Source: Escherichia coli
GTDB taxonomy: Bacteria; Pseudomonadota; Gammaproteobacteria; Enterobacterales; Enterobacteriaceae
Reading direction: 5' to 3'
DNA length: 64,000 bases
Assembly (NCBI RefSeq): GCF_036503815.1
Contig: NZ_AP027764.1
Location: 3,100,001 to 3,164,000 of the forward strand
This document shows, piece after piece, positions 46,809-56,758 of this stretch; position 1 is the first letter of the stretch, and the number at the start of each line of letters is the position of its first letter. The notes under the pieces were generated by a model. That model was not told the origin of the DNA, did no database searches, and worked only from the letters and a program-made list of their open reading frames with translations. Both the position numbers and the translations under genes were made by a program.

Positions 46809-49073
46809 CTACCCGTTATCCACTGGCACGCCAAACCACTGATGATACCAACGAGGTAAAATTTGCTCCCTGAGGCTGCTAATCCGCCAGCCTTGTGCTG
46901 AAAAATCGACCGTTATTTGCCCCTGATGCGGGGTATCAAGCCACTTATAACCCTGTTGTTGATAGCGATGCTTAACTTTGTTTGAAGGCAGTCGCCATGC
47001 GTTATAGCGCGATGCCGATGCAAGTGCCAATGTTCCATTCACTCGCTGAATTAATGGCAACGATGATGAGGTATTACTGCCATGGTGAGGTACCTGAAGT
47101 AATGTTGCTTGTACTTGCTGCCAGTAACGGCTTAGCATCTTTTGTTCAGCGGGGGCTTCAATATCACCGGTTAGGAGAATGCTATTCGTCCCGTCATCAA
47201 CCTTAACCACACAGGAATGGTTATTTCCTTTATCGATGCTACCTTGTAAAGGCCAGTGCACGCTGAAACGCAATCCTTGCCATTGCCACGCTTCGCCACG
47301 CACACAGGGCTGATGATGCTCCCAGCTTAAAGGGCTTCTGACCCATAACGTCGGCCAGGCACGTAATATCGAGTCCAGCCCTCCCCGATGATCCAGATGT
47401 TCATGACTAAGAATGACGCCTTCTGGTTCAAGATTATGCCAGCGTAGCCAGGGGATAATCAGTTGTTGCCCACTATCCCCCTCCGGCCAGGCCAGTCCGG
47501 TGTCATAGAGAATCGCTTTACCGTTTCTGGCTATCACCATTGCCAGCCCTTGCCCGACATCAAGCATGTACACCTGCCACGCGTCAGGTCGAGGTTTTTG
47601 CCACAGCGGCCAGCACATCAGCAAGCCTCCAGCCACACACATTGCCGGCAACGCTCGCCAGGCGTTTAATCGCCATACCACCAGTAAGAACCATGGGGAA
47701 AATGTTAGCCATTGCCAACGTTCAGCAATGTTGATCCACCCTTCTGGCAAACTCTTTAACCCCCAGAAAAGCAAAGCCAAAGACCGGTCGGCAAGAAACC
47801 ATACTCCTTGCTCCACGATTAACGGCCCGCTTAAATGCATAACCATCGCTGCGAGGATCAACGGAACCGTGATAAATGTCACCAGGGGAATTGCAAATAG
47901 GTTTGCAATAAACGAGGTCAGACTAATGCCATGAAATATGACGATTTGCACAGGCATTAGCAGGAGGGTGATTCCAAGTTGTAGATGGATGAGGGAAACA
48001 ACCGCGCGCAATACTGGCGGCAGTTGCCACTCCGGACAGGGAAACCACTGACACCAAAAAATCAGCGCCGCTACCGCAGCGGCAGAGAGCCATAAACTTT
48101 GCGAAAGAATGGCAACAGGATCCATCAGCAAAATTGCCGCCAGACAACATATCCATACATCCCAGCCAGTCCACTGTCGCCCACTTAACTTAAGCATTCC
48201 CCACATAGCAAGCGCCACCATGGTACGCAATGCAGGAGGTTGCATTCCCGTCAACCAGGCATAAAAAGCAGCACAGCAGATTCCACCAATTAATGGCATT
48301 TGCCAGTGGATCCAGCACCCAGGCAGAAAAACTTGCCCACCGCGAATGAGTCCTGCAGCCAGCAACGCCGCAAAAGCGATGTGCAATCCTGATATCGCCA
48401 TTAAATGCGCCGTTCCAGTATCACGCATGATATTTTTGATTTCTTTGGGGACGGATAACCGTTCCCCCATACCTAATCCAAGAATAACCGCGTTCCACAT
48501 ATAGGGTTGCAGCGTTGTTTGTAGTGACGCCAGATACTGTGCACGCAGGCTACAATTCGGTTCAATGACACTTGCCTGCAGAAAACGGCCGGTGAGCGGT
48601 TGATGCTGGGCAATGGCATAACGCTGGCTATCAAAGCCGCCATCATTAAGTTGGCCATGAACTGCACGAACTTTGAGTTTCATTGACCATACTTGTCCGG
48701 CACAAACCGCTTGCGGAAGATATTCGCCATACAGTACGAGGCCTGGCGCAGGGAATATACGTCGACCTTGTAGATGAGTAATTTGACCGTAATGAGTGGT
48801 CATGCCGTCAGTAGCAGTGATCTCAACTATTGCATCCTGCGTCGCGCCAGTTAAGGTTTCTCCTGCCCACAAAATTTGCTTTGCTGCTAATATGCCCCAA
48901 ACGAAAAACAGCAACGTCAGCGCGATATAACGGACGGTTTTAACAGGGATAAATGCCAGTACACAGGCGAAGATAGTCAGAAGCGCAAGGGTTACTGTCC
49001 CTGGCAATTGGGGCAAAATCAGCAACGGAAAAATTCCGCAAATTATGCATACTCCGACTGTCGTTATTTTCAT
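46809..49073 (-). CDS. ycaI: ComEC/Rec2-family DNA uptake channel-like protein YcaI
   Basis: 754 residues. An N-terminal DUF4131-like region, a polytopic Competence domain (about 200-480, with HLMAISGLHIA), and a C-terminal metallo-beta-lactamase domain with an intact SHEHLDH motif and LLTGDIEA. It is the homologue of ComEC, which passes transforming DNA across the inner membrane. The ATG at 49073 follows GGAGGG (MKITTVGVCI); an upstream start adds 10 residues. The reading frame is complete, although E. coli is not usually competent. First gene before msbA. Confidence 0.94.
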   Translation of the reverse strand: MKITTVGVCIICGIFPLLILPQLPGTVTLALLTIFACVLAFIPVKTVRYIALTLLFFVWGILAAKQILWAGETLTGATQDAIVEITATDGMTTHYGQITHLQGRRIFPAPGLVLYGEYLPQAVCAGQVWSMKLKVRAVHGQLNDGGFDSQRYAIAQHQPLTGRFLQASVIEPNCSLRAQYLASLQTTLQPYMWNAVILGLGMGERLSVPKEIKNIMRDTGTAHLMAISGLHIAFAALLAAGLIRGGQVFLPGCWIHWQMPLIGGICCAAFYAWLTGMQPPALRTMVALAMWGMLKLSGRQWTGWDVWICCLAAILLMDPVAILSQSLWLSAAAVAALIFWCQWFPCPEWQLPPVLRAVVSLIHLQLGITLLLMPVQIVIFHGISLTSFIANLFAIPLVTFITVPLILAAMVMHLSGPLIVEQGVWFLADRSLALLFWGLKSLPEGWINIAERWQWLTFSPWFLLVVWRLNAWRALPAMCVAGGLLMCWPLWQKPRPDAWQVYMLDVGQGLAMVIARNGKAILYDTGLAWPEGDSGQQLIIPWLRWHNLEPEGVILSHEHLDHRGGLDSILRAWPTLWVRSPLSWEHHQPCVRGEAWQWQGLRFSVHWPLQGSIDKGNNHSCVVKVDDGTNSILLTGDIEAPAEQKMLSRYWQQVQATLLQVPHHGSNTSSSLPLIQRVNGTLALASASRYNAWRLPSNKVKHRYQQQGYKWLDTPHQGQITVDFSAQGWRISSLREQILPRWYHQWFGVPVDNG

Positions 49074-49227
49074 GCACCCTCCCTGTTTATAGAAAGTGTG
49101 CAACTTTGTTGAATGGTTGTCTGGTGGGAGTTTTGCGTTCCCCGAGGCACGTTCAGAAGAATTTAACGACAGGGTGAAAACTGCTCAAAACTCTGCGAGG
49201 CAGCTTCCAGTTCCAGATTAGAGAAAT

Positions 49228-49255
49228 GAAAAAAGCACCCGACAGGTGCTTTTCT
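49228..49255 (-). terminator. ihfB terminator
   Basis: On the minus strand AAGCACC tgtc GGGTGCTT followed by T-rich sequence (TTTTTTC), 24 nt after the ihfB stop. The next 49081-49227 before ycaI shows no gene. Confidence 0.85.
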
Positions 49256-49278
49256 CGCGTTCAAGTTTGAGTAAAAAC

Positions 49279-49563
49279 TTAACCGTAAATATTGGCGCGA
49301 TCGCGCAGTTCTTTACCTGGTTTAAAGTGAGGAACGTATTTTCCTTCCAGTTCTACTTTATCGCCAGTCTTCGGATTACGTCCGGTACGTGGTGCGCGGT
49401 AGTGCAAAGAGAAACTGCCGAAACCGCGGATTTCAATACGCTCGCCCTGCGCAAGAGTCGAGGCCATATGCTCCAGCATCTCTTTTACTGCATCTTCAAC
49501 CGTCTTGGCGGGAATGTGCGATTGCTGGGTGGCAAGTCTTTCTATCAATTCTGACTTGGTCAT
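49279..49563 (-). CDS. ihfB: Integration host factor subunit beta
   Basis: 94 residues, HU/IHF family with the DNA-intercalating arm RTGRNPKTGD. It pairs with IhfA to make the sequence-specific DNA-bending protein used in ompF control, phage integration and many promoters. Lies downstream of rpsA in the conserved cmk-rpsA-ihfB order. Confidence 0.99.
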   Translation of the reverse strand: MTKSELIERLATQQSHIPAKTVEDAVKEMLEHMASTLAQGERIEIRGFGSFSLHYRAPRTGRNPKTGDKVELEGKYVPHFKPGKELRDRANIYG

Positions 49564-49616
49564 GATTCCTCCGGTTCCTTAAAGGCAAATTTAGCGGCTG
49601 CTGTTGCTGCATTGAT

Positions 49617-49713
49617 TAAGGGCGGCCGTAGCCGCCCTTAGTGCTTGATTACAGGACGAAACCTGCAATCTGTCAAGTAAACTCAACAAACTTCGGAATA
49701 AAAATCCCGAAGA
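49617..49713 (-). terminator. Two hairpins between rpsA and ihfB
   Basis: CTTCGGGA/TTCCGAAG (49691-49712) followed by TTTGTTGAGTTT looks like a partial terminator 10 nt after rpsA. Further on, TAAGGGCGGC/GCCGCCCTTA (49617-49640) is a strong 10-bp stem without a T-run, more like a 3'-end stabiliser. Together they would reduce read-through from the abundant rpsA mRNA into ihfB. Confidence 0.6.
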
Positions 49714-49722
49714 GTCAGAGAA

Positions 49723-51396
49723 TTACTCGCCTTTAGCTGCTTTGAAAGCTTCAGCCATTGCGTTGTTGGAGAAGTTTGCATCTTCCTGTTTGTTAACAGT
49801 TGCGATTGCATCTTTCTCGTCAGCTTCGTCTTTCGCACGAACAGACAGGCTGATTGCGCGGTTTTTACGATCAACACCGGTGAATTTAGCTTCAACTTCG
49901 TCGCCAACGCTCAGAACCAGGGTAGCGTCTTCAACGCGGTCACGGGATGCTTCAGAAGCACGCAGGTAACCTTCAACGCCGTCAGCCAGTTCTACGGTTG
50001 CGCCTTTAGCGTCAACTGCAGTTACTTTACCGGTTACGATAGCGCCTTTCTTGTTCAGAGCAACCCAGTTGTTGAACGGATCTTCTGCGAGCTGTTTAAC
50101 GCCCAGGGAGATACGTTCACGTTCTGCGTCAACCTGCAGAACAACTGCAGCGATTTCGTCGCCTTTTTTGTATTCACGAACTGCTTCTTCGCCTGCAACG
50201 TTCCAGGAGATGTCAGACAGGTGAACCAGGCCGTCGATGCCGCCGTCCAGGCCGATGAAGATACCGAAGTCAGTGATAGACTTGATTTTACCTTCAACAC
50301 GGTCACCCTTGTTGTGGGTTTCCGCGAACTGCTGCCACGGGTTAGCTTTGCACTGTTTCAGACCCAGGGAGATACGACGACGTTCTTCGTCGATATCCAG
50401 AACCATAACTTCCACGACATCGCCAACGTTAACAACTTTGGACGGGTGGATGTTTTTGTTGGTCCAATCCATTTCGGAAACGTGTACCAGGCCTTCAACG
50501 CCTTCTTCGATTTCAACGAAGCAGCCGTAGTCGGTCAGGTTGGTCACGCGACCAGTCAGTTTGGTACCTTCCGGATAACGTTTAGCGATAGCTACCCACG
50601 GATCTTCGCCCAGCTGTTTCAGGCCCAGGGATACACGGGTACGTTCGCGGTCGAACTTCAGCACTTTAACAGTGATTTCGTCGCCCACGTTGACGATTTC
50701 GCTCGGATGCTTAACGCGTTTCCAGGCCATATCAGTGATGTGCAGCAGGCCGTCAACGCCGCCCAGATCAACGAATGCACCGTAGTCAGTGAGGTTCTTA
50801 ACGATACCTTTAACTTCCATGCCTTCCTGCAGGTTTTCCAGCAGCTGATCGCGCTCTGCGCTGTTTTCGGATTCGATAACGGCACGACGAGAAACAACAA
50901 CGTTGTTGCGCTTCTGATCCAGCTTGATTACTTTGAATTCAAGCTCTTTGCCTTCCAGGTGCAGAGTGTCACGCACCGGACGAACGTCTACCAGAGAACC
51001 TGGCAGGAACGCACGAATACCGTTCAGCTCAACAGTGAAGCCGCCCTTAACTTTGCCGTTGATAACACCGGTAACAGTTTCAGCATCTTCGTAAGCTTTT
51101 TCCAGCGTGATCCAGGCTTCGTGACGTTTAGCTTTCTCACGGGACAGCAGAGTTTCACCGAAGCCGTCTTCTACTGCGTCCAGAGCAACGTCAACTTCGT
51201 CACCTACCTGGATTTCCAGCTCGCCCTGGGCGTTTTTGAACTGCTCAGCCGGGATGGCGGACTCAGATTTCAGACCAGCGTCAACCAGTACTACGTCTTT
51301 GTCGATAGCAACAACAACGCCACGAACGATAGAACCCGGGCGGGTTTCGATTTCTTTTAAGGACTCTTCAAAGAGTTGAGCAAAAGATTCAGTCAT
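49723..51396 (-). CDS. rpsA: 30S ribosomal protein S1
   Basis: 557 residues with six S1 OB-fold repeats (for example [34 protein letters not shown] and [23 protein letters not shown]). It recruits mRNAs to the ribosome. The start has only a weak GAAG Shine-Dalgarno, known for the self-repressed rpsA leader. Strong codon bias is visible. Confidence 0.99.
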
Positions 51397-51490
51397 GTTT
51401 AATCTTCAGGTTTATATTTAACGTCCACCTGGCTCCATGCCGGATGGGGTTGTTTAACATACCCGCTGTCATTCCATTGCAACGGGGGTA
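51397..51490 (-). promoter_or_regulatory. rpsA leader (S1 autoregulation region)
   Basis: The 110-nt cmk-rpsA gap reads as the known structured rpsA translation initiation region: several GC hairpins (for example CCGGCATGGAGCCAGG) and no proper Shine-Dalgarno (GAAGATTAAACATG). S1 represses its own translation here in E. coli; inferred from conservation. Confidence 0.6.
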
Positions 51491-51506
51491 CTGCAAATTC
51501 GGTCGC

Positions 51507-52190
51507 TTATGCGAGAGCCAATTTCTGGCGCGCGTATTGTAGCGCTTTTTCAATCACTTGCTCAATGCTTAAGGTGGTGGAATCCAACACTAAAGCATCG
51601 GCTGCCGGAACCAGTGGCGCTACCGCTCGGTTACGATCGCGGTCGTCGCGTTCTTTGATCTCGGCCAAAAGGCGCTCAAAGTTAACACTAAAGCCCTTCT
51701 CCTGCAACTGTAGCATGCGGCGATGCGCACGTTCTTCCGAGGAGGCGTCAAGGAAAATTTTCACTGGCGCATCAGGGAATACCACCGTTCCCATATCGCG
51801 GCCATCGGCAATCAAGCCTGGTAATTCGCGAAACGCGCGTTGGCGACGCAATAATGCTTCACGAACGCGTGGGAATGCCGCGACTTGTGAAGCAGCATTC
51901 GCCACTTCCTGAGTACGAATTTCGCCGCTGACATCTTCCCCTTCGAGGATCACTTCCAGATTACCATTGGTCGACACAAAACGTACATCCAGATGGGATG
52001 CCAGCGGCACGAGCGCATCTTCCGATGCAACATCAACATGGTGATGTAATGCCGCCAGTGCCAGTACGCGATAAATTGCACCCGAGTCCAGCAGATGCCA
52101 TTGCAACGCTTCCGCCATAGCCTTACACAAGGTGCCTTTCCCTGCACCGCTTGGGCCATCAATGGTAATAACCGGGGCAATTGCCGTCAT
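51507..52190 (-). CDS. cmk: Cytidylate kinase
   Basis: 227 residues with P-loop GPSGAGKGT at residues 12-20 and the [11 protein letters not shown] segment. Phosphorylates CMP and dCMP to diphosphates. Upstream of rpsA, whose transcripts partly start before cmk in E. coli. Confidence 0.98.
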
Positions 52191-52324
52191 CTTTATCTCC
52201 TTAAAACAGGCGTACCGTTAACATAACCGCGCGCATTATACGCGCCGACGCCACAAATCGTTAACGTTGTGTGCAAAAACCAGTTTTGTCTGTATTCAGA
52301 TGGGGATTTATTGCGCAATTATAG

Positions 52325-52347
52325 CGGGCTGGCAGAAGACCAGCCCG
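52325..52347 (-). terminator. ycaL downstream hairpin
   Basis: CGGGCTGG cttctg-type loop CCAGCCCG (52340-52347 with 52325-52332), 15 nt after the ycaL stop on the minus strand. It is followed by TATAATTG rather than a T-run; TATAAT (52318-52323) could be a -10 for cmk-rpsA but no good -35 is seen. Confidence 0.55.
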
Positions 52348-52362
52348 AAAGATGACAATGAT

Positions 52363-53127
52363 TTACTTACCAGAGGCGATACGATCACGGATGTGTTGCG
52401 CACGCTCTGTTGATGGTGGGTGAGAGTCAAACATGGACTGGGTACGGCCGCCATCCAGGCTGGCCAATTTTTCAAAGCTGCCAACCAGCCCCTGGGTGCT
52501 GATGCCACGTTTCTTCAACAGATCAAAGGAGAAATCATCTGCTTCGGACTCTTTATCGCGGGAGTATTTAGCATTGATCGCGCCTTCTGCGATATCACCT
52601 AATTGTGAGCGAGAAAGCTGGGAAGCCACACCGCTGGTAGCGGAAATCGCATCACGTGCGGCAACGATCGCATAAGAAGCTTTCATTTCAGCCAGCGAGT
52701 GACCCAACGCGACGTGGCCCAGTTCATGACCCAGAACGCCTTCAATTTCGTTGTCGTTCATCATGTCCATCAGGCCACTGTAGACACGAACACAGCCGTT
52801 CGCCATCGCCCATGCGTTGACGTCGCTGGTCATATAAACCTTATAGTTGACCGGCGTGCCATTAATATTGTTACCCAATGCTTTGGCGATTTTTGCCAGA
52901 CGTTTACCGTACTTGCTGGATTTACTTGCGACTTGATTGCCGCTGTCCATTTCGGCACAGCCCTGATTGGCAATCGCTTTTGCATCAGCATCGCTTAACG
53001 TTGCTGCTTTATAGGCATTTAAACCTGAGCTGATAGCCATATTGGTATCAATACCGTGGGTATTCTGACACCCTGTCAGTAAAGCTGCAGAGGCCGCAAT
53101 CGCCAGCAGTAATTTAGTATTCTTCAT
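52363..53127 (-). CDS. ycaL: Outer membrane M48 metalloprotease lipoprotein YcaL
   Basis: 254 residues from ATG 53127. Lipoprotein signal with lipobox LTGC (Cys at residue 20), and an M48 peptidase domain with HELGH plus the downstream Glu in KESEADDF. YcaL is known, with BepA, to degrade stalled LptD at the BAM complex. Single gene. An upstream in-frame start would add eight residues before the signal. Confidence 0.95.
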   Translation of the reverse strand: MKNTKLLLAIAASAALLTGCQNTHGIDTNMAISSGLNAYKAATLSDADAKAIANQGCAEMDSGNQVASKSSKYGKRLAKIAKALGNNINGTPVNYKVYMTSDVNAWAMANGCVRVYSGLMDMMNDNEIEGVLGHELGHVALGHSLAEMKASYAIVAARDAISATSGVASQLSRSQLGDIAEGAINAKYSRDKESEADDFSFDLLKKRGISTQGLVGSFEKLASLDGGRTQSMFDSHPPSTERAQHIRDRIASGK

Positions 53128-53225
53128 GTGAATCATCCGTTGATTAATCATATATAAATATTATGTATCAATAAGTTACATCGACAAACGACGCTACCAT
53201 TAATCAAAATGACTCACAAGGTCCG

Positions 53226-53256
53226 AAAAAAAACGCCGGCAATGTGCCGACGTTTT
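53226..53256 (-). terminator. aroA terminator
   Basis: On the minus strand ACGTCGGCA cat TGCCGGCGT followed by eight T. The stem holds one G-U pair that exists only in minus-strand RNA, so the terminator is directional. Confidence 0.92.
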
Positions 53257-53295
53257 GATAAAGAAAGATTTGGCTATTTATTGCACGTTGTTCAT

Positions 53296-54579
53296 TCAGG
53301 CTGCCTGGCTAATCCGCGCCAGCTGCTCGAAATAATCCGGAAATGTTTTGGCCGTGCATTTGGGATCAAGAATCGTCACTGGTGTATCTGACAACGCCAC
53401 CAGCGAGAAACACATCGCCATCCGGTGATCATTGTATGTTGCGATCTCGGCAAAGTTCAGTTTTTCCGGTGGAGTGATACGAATGTAATCGTGCCCCTCT
53501 TCTACTTCCGCACCAACTTTACGCAGTTCTGTTGCCATCGCAAACAGGCGATCGGTCTCTTTAACACGCCAGTTATAGATATTGCGCAGAGTGGTGGTGC
53601 CTTTTGCAAATAACGCCGCCGTGGCAATGGTCATCGCCGCATCAGGAATATGGTTCATATCCATATCAATAGCGTTCAGTTCACCCCGCGTGCAGGAAAT
53701 ATAATCATCGCCCCAGCAAATGGTCGCGCCCATTTTTTCCAGCACATCAGCAAAGCGAATATCACCCTGCATACTGTTGCGTCCAATGCCGGTCACTTTT
53801 ACAGTGCCGCCTTTGATTGCTGCTGCTGCCAGGAAGTAAGAAGCCGAAGATGCATCGCCTTCGACCAAATAAGTACCCGGAGACTGATAAGACTGCCCGC
53901 CTTTTACGACAAATTGTTGATAGTGCTGATTTTCAATTTCAACACCAAACGTCTTCATCAGATTGAGTGTGATGTCGATATAAGGTTTAGAGACCAGATC
54001 GCCTTTAATACGAATCACCGTATCTTCCGGTGCAAGAGGCGCAGTCATTAACAGTGCGGTGAGGAACTGGCTGGAAACGGAGCCATCAACGTCAACGTTG
54101 CCGCCAGTAAAGCCGCCCTGTAAACGCAATGGTGGATAATTTTCTTGTTCCAGGTAAGTGATCTTCGCCCCGCCCAGGCGCAGCGCATCCACCAGATGAC
54201 CAATGGGGCGTTCTTTCATACGCGGTTCACCGGTCAGCACAATATCATTGCTACCCAGACAAAGAGCTGCCGCCAGCGGACGCATTGCCGTTCCGGCGTT
54301 ACCGAGGAACAACTCCAGGGCACTTTTTGCGTGTAATGGACCGCCGTTACCGATGATTTCGCAACGCGTACGATCGGCTGAAAGCGTATAGCTTACCCCT
54401 AACGCTGTTAATGCATTCAGCATATGGCGCACGTCATCGCTATCCAGCAGATTGGTTAATACTGTTTTGCCGTGTGCTAATGCCGCCAGCAATAAAGCGC
54501 GGTTAGAAACGCTCTTGGAACCGGGCAGATTAATGGTGCCATCGACACGAGCGATGGGTTGTAACGTCAGGGATTCCAT
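53296..54579 (-). CDS. aroA: 3-phosphoshikimate 1-carboxyvinyltransferase (EPSP synthase)
   Basis: 427 residues, class I EPSP synthase with LFLGNAGTAMRPL (the Gly96/Pro101 region, wild type for glyphosate sensitivity) and RDNH-like NDHRMAM. Shikimate pathway step 6. Downstream of serC with an intercistronic terminator at 54603-54630. Confidence 0.99.
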   Translation of the reverse strand: MESLTLQPIARVDGTINLPGSKSVSNRALLLAALAHGKTVLTNLLDSDDVRHMLNALTALGVSYTLSADRTRCEIIGNGGPLHAKSALELFLGNAGTAMRPLAAALCLGSNDIVLTGEPRMKERPIGHLVDALRLGGAKITYLEQENYPPLRLQGGFTGGNVDVDGSVSSQFLTALLMTAPLAPEDTVIRIKGDLVSKPYIDITLNLMKTFGVEIENQHYQQFVVKGGQSYQSPGTYLVEGDASSASYFLAAAAIKGGTVKVTGIGRNSMQGDIRFADVLEKMGATICWGDDYISCTRGELNAIDMDMNHIPDAAMTIATAALFAKGTTTLRNIYNWRVKETDRLFAMATELRKVGAEVEEGHDYIRITPPEKLNFAEIATYNDHRMAMCFSLVALSDTPVTILDPKCTAKTFPDYFEQLARISQAA

Positions 54580-54602
54580 GAACTCAACTCTCTACAACAG
54601 AA

Positions 54603-54630
54603 ATAAAAACCCCACAGGCTGGCTGTGGGG
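54603..54630 (-). terminator. Intercistronic terminator between serC and aroA
   Basis: On the minus strand CCCCACAG ccagc CTGTGGGG then TTTTTATTT, 20 nt after serC and 24 nt before the aroA start. It would let only part of the serC transcripts continue into aroA. Confidence 0.88.
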
Positions 54631-54649
54631 ATTAAGCAAAATTTCGGCA

Positions 54650-55738
54650 TTAGCCGTGACGGCGTTCGAACTCAACCATGAAGTCTGTCAGCGCTTTAAC
54701 GCCTTCCAGAGGCATTGCGTTATAAATTGACGCACGCATACCGCCGACCACACGATGCCCTTTCAGGGCATGCAGCCCCGCAGCAAAAGACTCTTCAAGG
54801 AACAATTTGTCAAGCGCACTGTCCGCCAACTGGAACGGCACGTTCATCCGCGAACGGTTAGCTTTCGCCACGTCATTGCGGTAGAAATCGCTGTTATCAA
54901 TCACCCCATACAGCAGTTCTGCTTTTTGCTGATTGATTTTATCCATTGCAGCCACGCCGCCGTTCGCTTTCAGCCATTTGAATACCAGACCGGACAGGTA
55001 CCAGGCAAATGTCGGCGGCGTGTTAAACATTGAGTCGTTATCGTTAAGGATGGAATAATCCAGAATCGACGGACACGCGATATTCGCTTTACCCAGTAAG
55101 TCTTCACGAACGATGACGATTGTCAGGCCCGCCGGGCCGATATTTTTCTGTGCGCCAGCATAAATCACACCGTAACGACTGACGTCAATTGGACGGGAAA
55201 GAATTGTTGAAGAGAAGTCGGCTGCAACCACCACTTCTTTACCAAAGTCTGGCGTTTCGTCGATGGCGATACCATCGATGGTCTCATTTGGGCAGTAATG
55301 CATATAAGCGGCATTATCAGAGAGCTGCCATTCACGCATTGGCTTAACCGCACGAAGACCATCAACAGTCACTTTGGCGTCAAAGACATTTGGCTTGCAG
55401 TATTTTTTCGCTTCTTTAATGGCACTTGCCGCCCAGTAACCGGCATCGACATAATCTGCAGTGGTTTTATCACCAAGAATATTCAGCGGAACAGCAGCAA
55501 ACTGACCGCGACCACCGCCGTGGCAGAACAATACTTTATAGTTGGAGGGGATATTAAGAAGATCGCGAAAATGCTTCTCGGCTTCCTCTGCAACCTGAAT
55601 GAACTCTTTACCACGGTGGCTCACTTCCATCACCGACGTACCAAGACCGTTCCAGTCGCGCAGTTCCTGTTGAGCCTGTTTAAGCACCTCTGCCGGTAGC
55701 ATTGCCGGACCAGAACTAAAATTGAAGATTTGAGCCAT
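54650..55738 (-). CDS. serC: Phosphoserine/phosphohydroxythreonine aminotransferase
   Basis: 362 residues, PLP class V, with the Schiff-base Lys in YAGAQKNIGPAG. It serves serine and pyridoxal phosphate synthesis. It leads the serC-aroA unit. The gap to ycaP (55739-55936, 198 nt) must hold its promoter; no gene seen there. Confidence 0.99.
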   Translation of the reverse strand: MAQIFNFSSGPAMLPAEVLKQAQQELRDWNGLGTSVMEVSHRGKEFIQVAEEAEKHFRDLLNIPSNYKVLFCHGGGRGQFAAVPLNILGDKTTADYVDAGYWAASAIKEAKKYCKPNVFDAKVTVDGLRAVKPMREWQLSDNAAYMHYCPNETIDGIAIDETPDFGKEVVVAADFSSTILSRPIDVSRYGVIYAGAQKNIGPAGLTIVIVREDLLGKANIACPSILDYSILNDNDSMFNTPPTFAWYLSGLVFKWLKANGGVAAMDKINQQKAELLYGVIDNSDFYRNDVAKANRSRMNVPFQLADSALDKLFLEESFAAGLHALKGHRVVGGMRASIYNAMPLEGVKALTDFMVEFERRHG

Positions 55739-55936
55739 TTCCCCTCACCACGTTGCGTTGCCATTAACCCACGGACAATCGATTGCGACCGCGGGTAATA
55801 CATTATTCCTGTGGCTATCGGTTTTATCATTCAGTGGCGCGCATCGCAATGGGTAAAACAGTCGAGGGCAAAAATGCGGCACGCGTCACACAATAGAATC
55901 TCTCGGATTATTGTCCAAAAACCGATTTTTTTGCTG

Positions 55937-56629
55937 TCAGGTCACCCGTTTAGCCCGACTTGCCTTCGTCCATTCTGGATTTGCACAGCGCGGACATAAT
56001 TGTTTTTCCCCTGCATTCATATGAATGATCTCACTGCAACGGATGCAAGCATAGTCCGCCGACTCAGGCACCACTTTGTAACGCTGAGTACAGTCACTGG
56101 GTAAAATAAGTAATCCCGGTTTGACCTTGTCATCTTCAAAGAAATAGACACTGATTTGCCCGTTGGTTTCGAGAATCGCCAGACGTACCTGCCCCAACTG
56201 CTCCACTCCACGCAGTCGCAGCTCCATAAAGAACTCAAATTCCGTCATGTTGGAGTTATTAAGTTTCGACCAGGCCAGCTCACCATCCTCAATAATGACA
56301 ACCGGCTTGCCTTCCAGAAGATCCTCCAGTTTTTCACTGTGCGCCATCAACCACATTACCAGACGGTATAACAACGCCAGAGTAATAAAGACGATAAGCA
56401 CCGGAACCATCGGCACATCATCATAAAACGCCACATCCCCCGCCGCTGACCCCAGCGTCAGAATGATTAACACTTCAAACAGCGACATCTGCCGCACACC
56501 GCGTCTGCCGGTCATTTTGAGGAACAAAAAAACCAGTACAAAGGTATAAAGACTACGTAGTGCAACTTCGCCAAGGAAATCAAAAGGCACTTTATCAAAT
56601 GCCATACGGTGGAGATCGAACGCCTTCAT
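55937..56629 (-). CDS. ycaP: DUF421 membrane protein YcaP (UPF0702)
   Basis: 230 residues: three N-terminal membrane helices, a cytoplasmic DUF421 domain, and a C-terminal zinc-ribbon-like tail CIRC...CPRC (CSEIIH between). No function is established. DUF421 proteins are common in many bacteria. Divergent from ycaO across 129 nt. Confidence 0.92.
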   Translation of the reverse strand: MKAFDLHRMAFDKVPFDFLGEVALRSLYTFVLVFLFLKMTGRRGVRQMSLFEVLIILTLGSAAGDVAFYDDVPMVPVLIVFITLALLYRLVMWLMAHSEKLEDLLEGKPVVIIEDGELAWSKLNNSNMTEFEFFMELRLRGVEQLGQVRLAILETNGQISVYFFEDDKVKPGLLILPSDCTQRYKVVPESADYACIRCSEIIHMNAGEKQLCPRCANPEWTKASRAKRVT

Positions 56630-56758
56630 TTTTATGCTCTTATCGTGGTTTATCCACTAAAAGCATAGTCAACAGTTCATCGGCATGGCGGCGGTGATAG
56701 CGCCTTTGAGATAAAACCCGTATTATTGCGCGCTTTCCGTACGACTAAAGTGATTTTC

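Noticed and set aside
50221..51360. A 379-codon plus-strand frame antisense to rpsA
   Set aside because: Same effect of strong codon bias in a highly expressed gene; composition is rich in Phe, Asn and Val and no domain is recognisable.
52318..52323. TATAAT on the minus strand after the ycaL hairpin as a cmk-rpsA promoter
   Set aside because: The -35 position holds GGGCTG, part of the hairpin stem, so support is only half a promoter.
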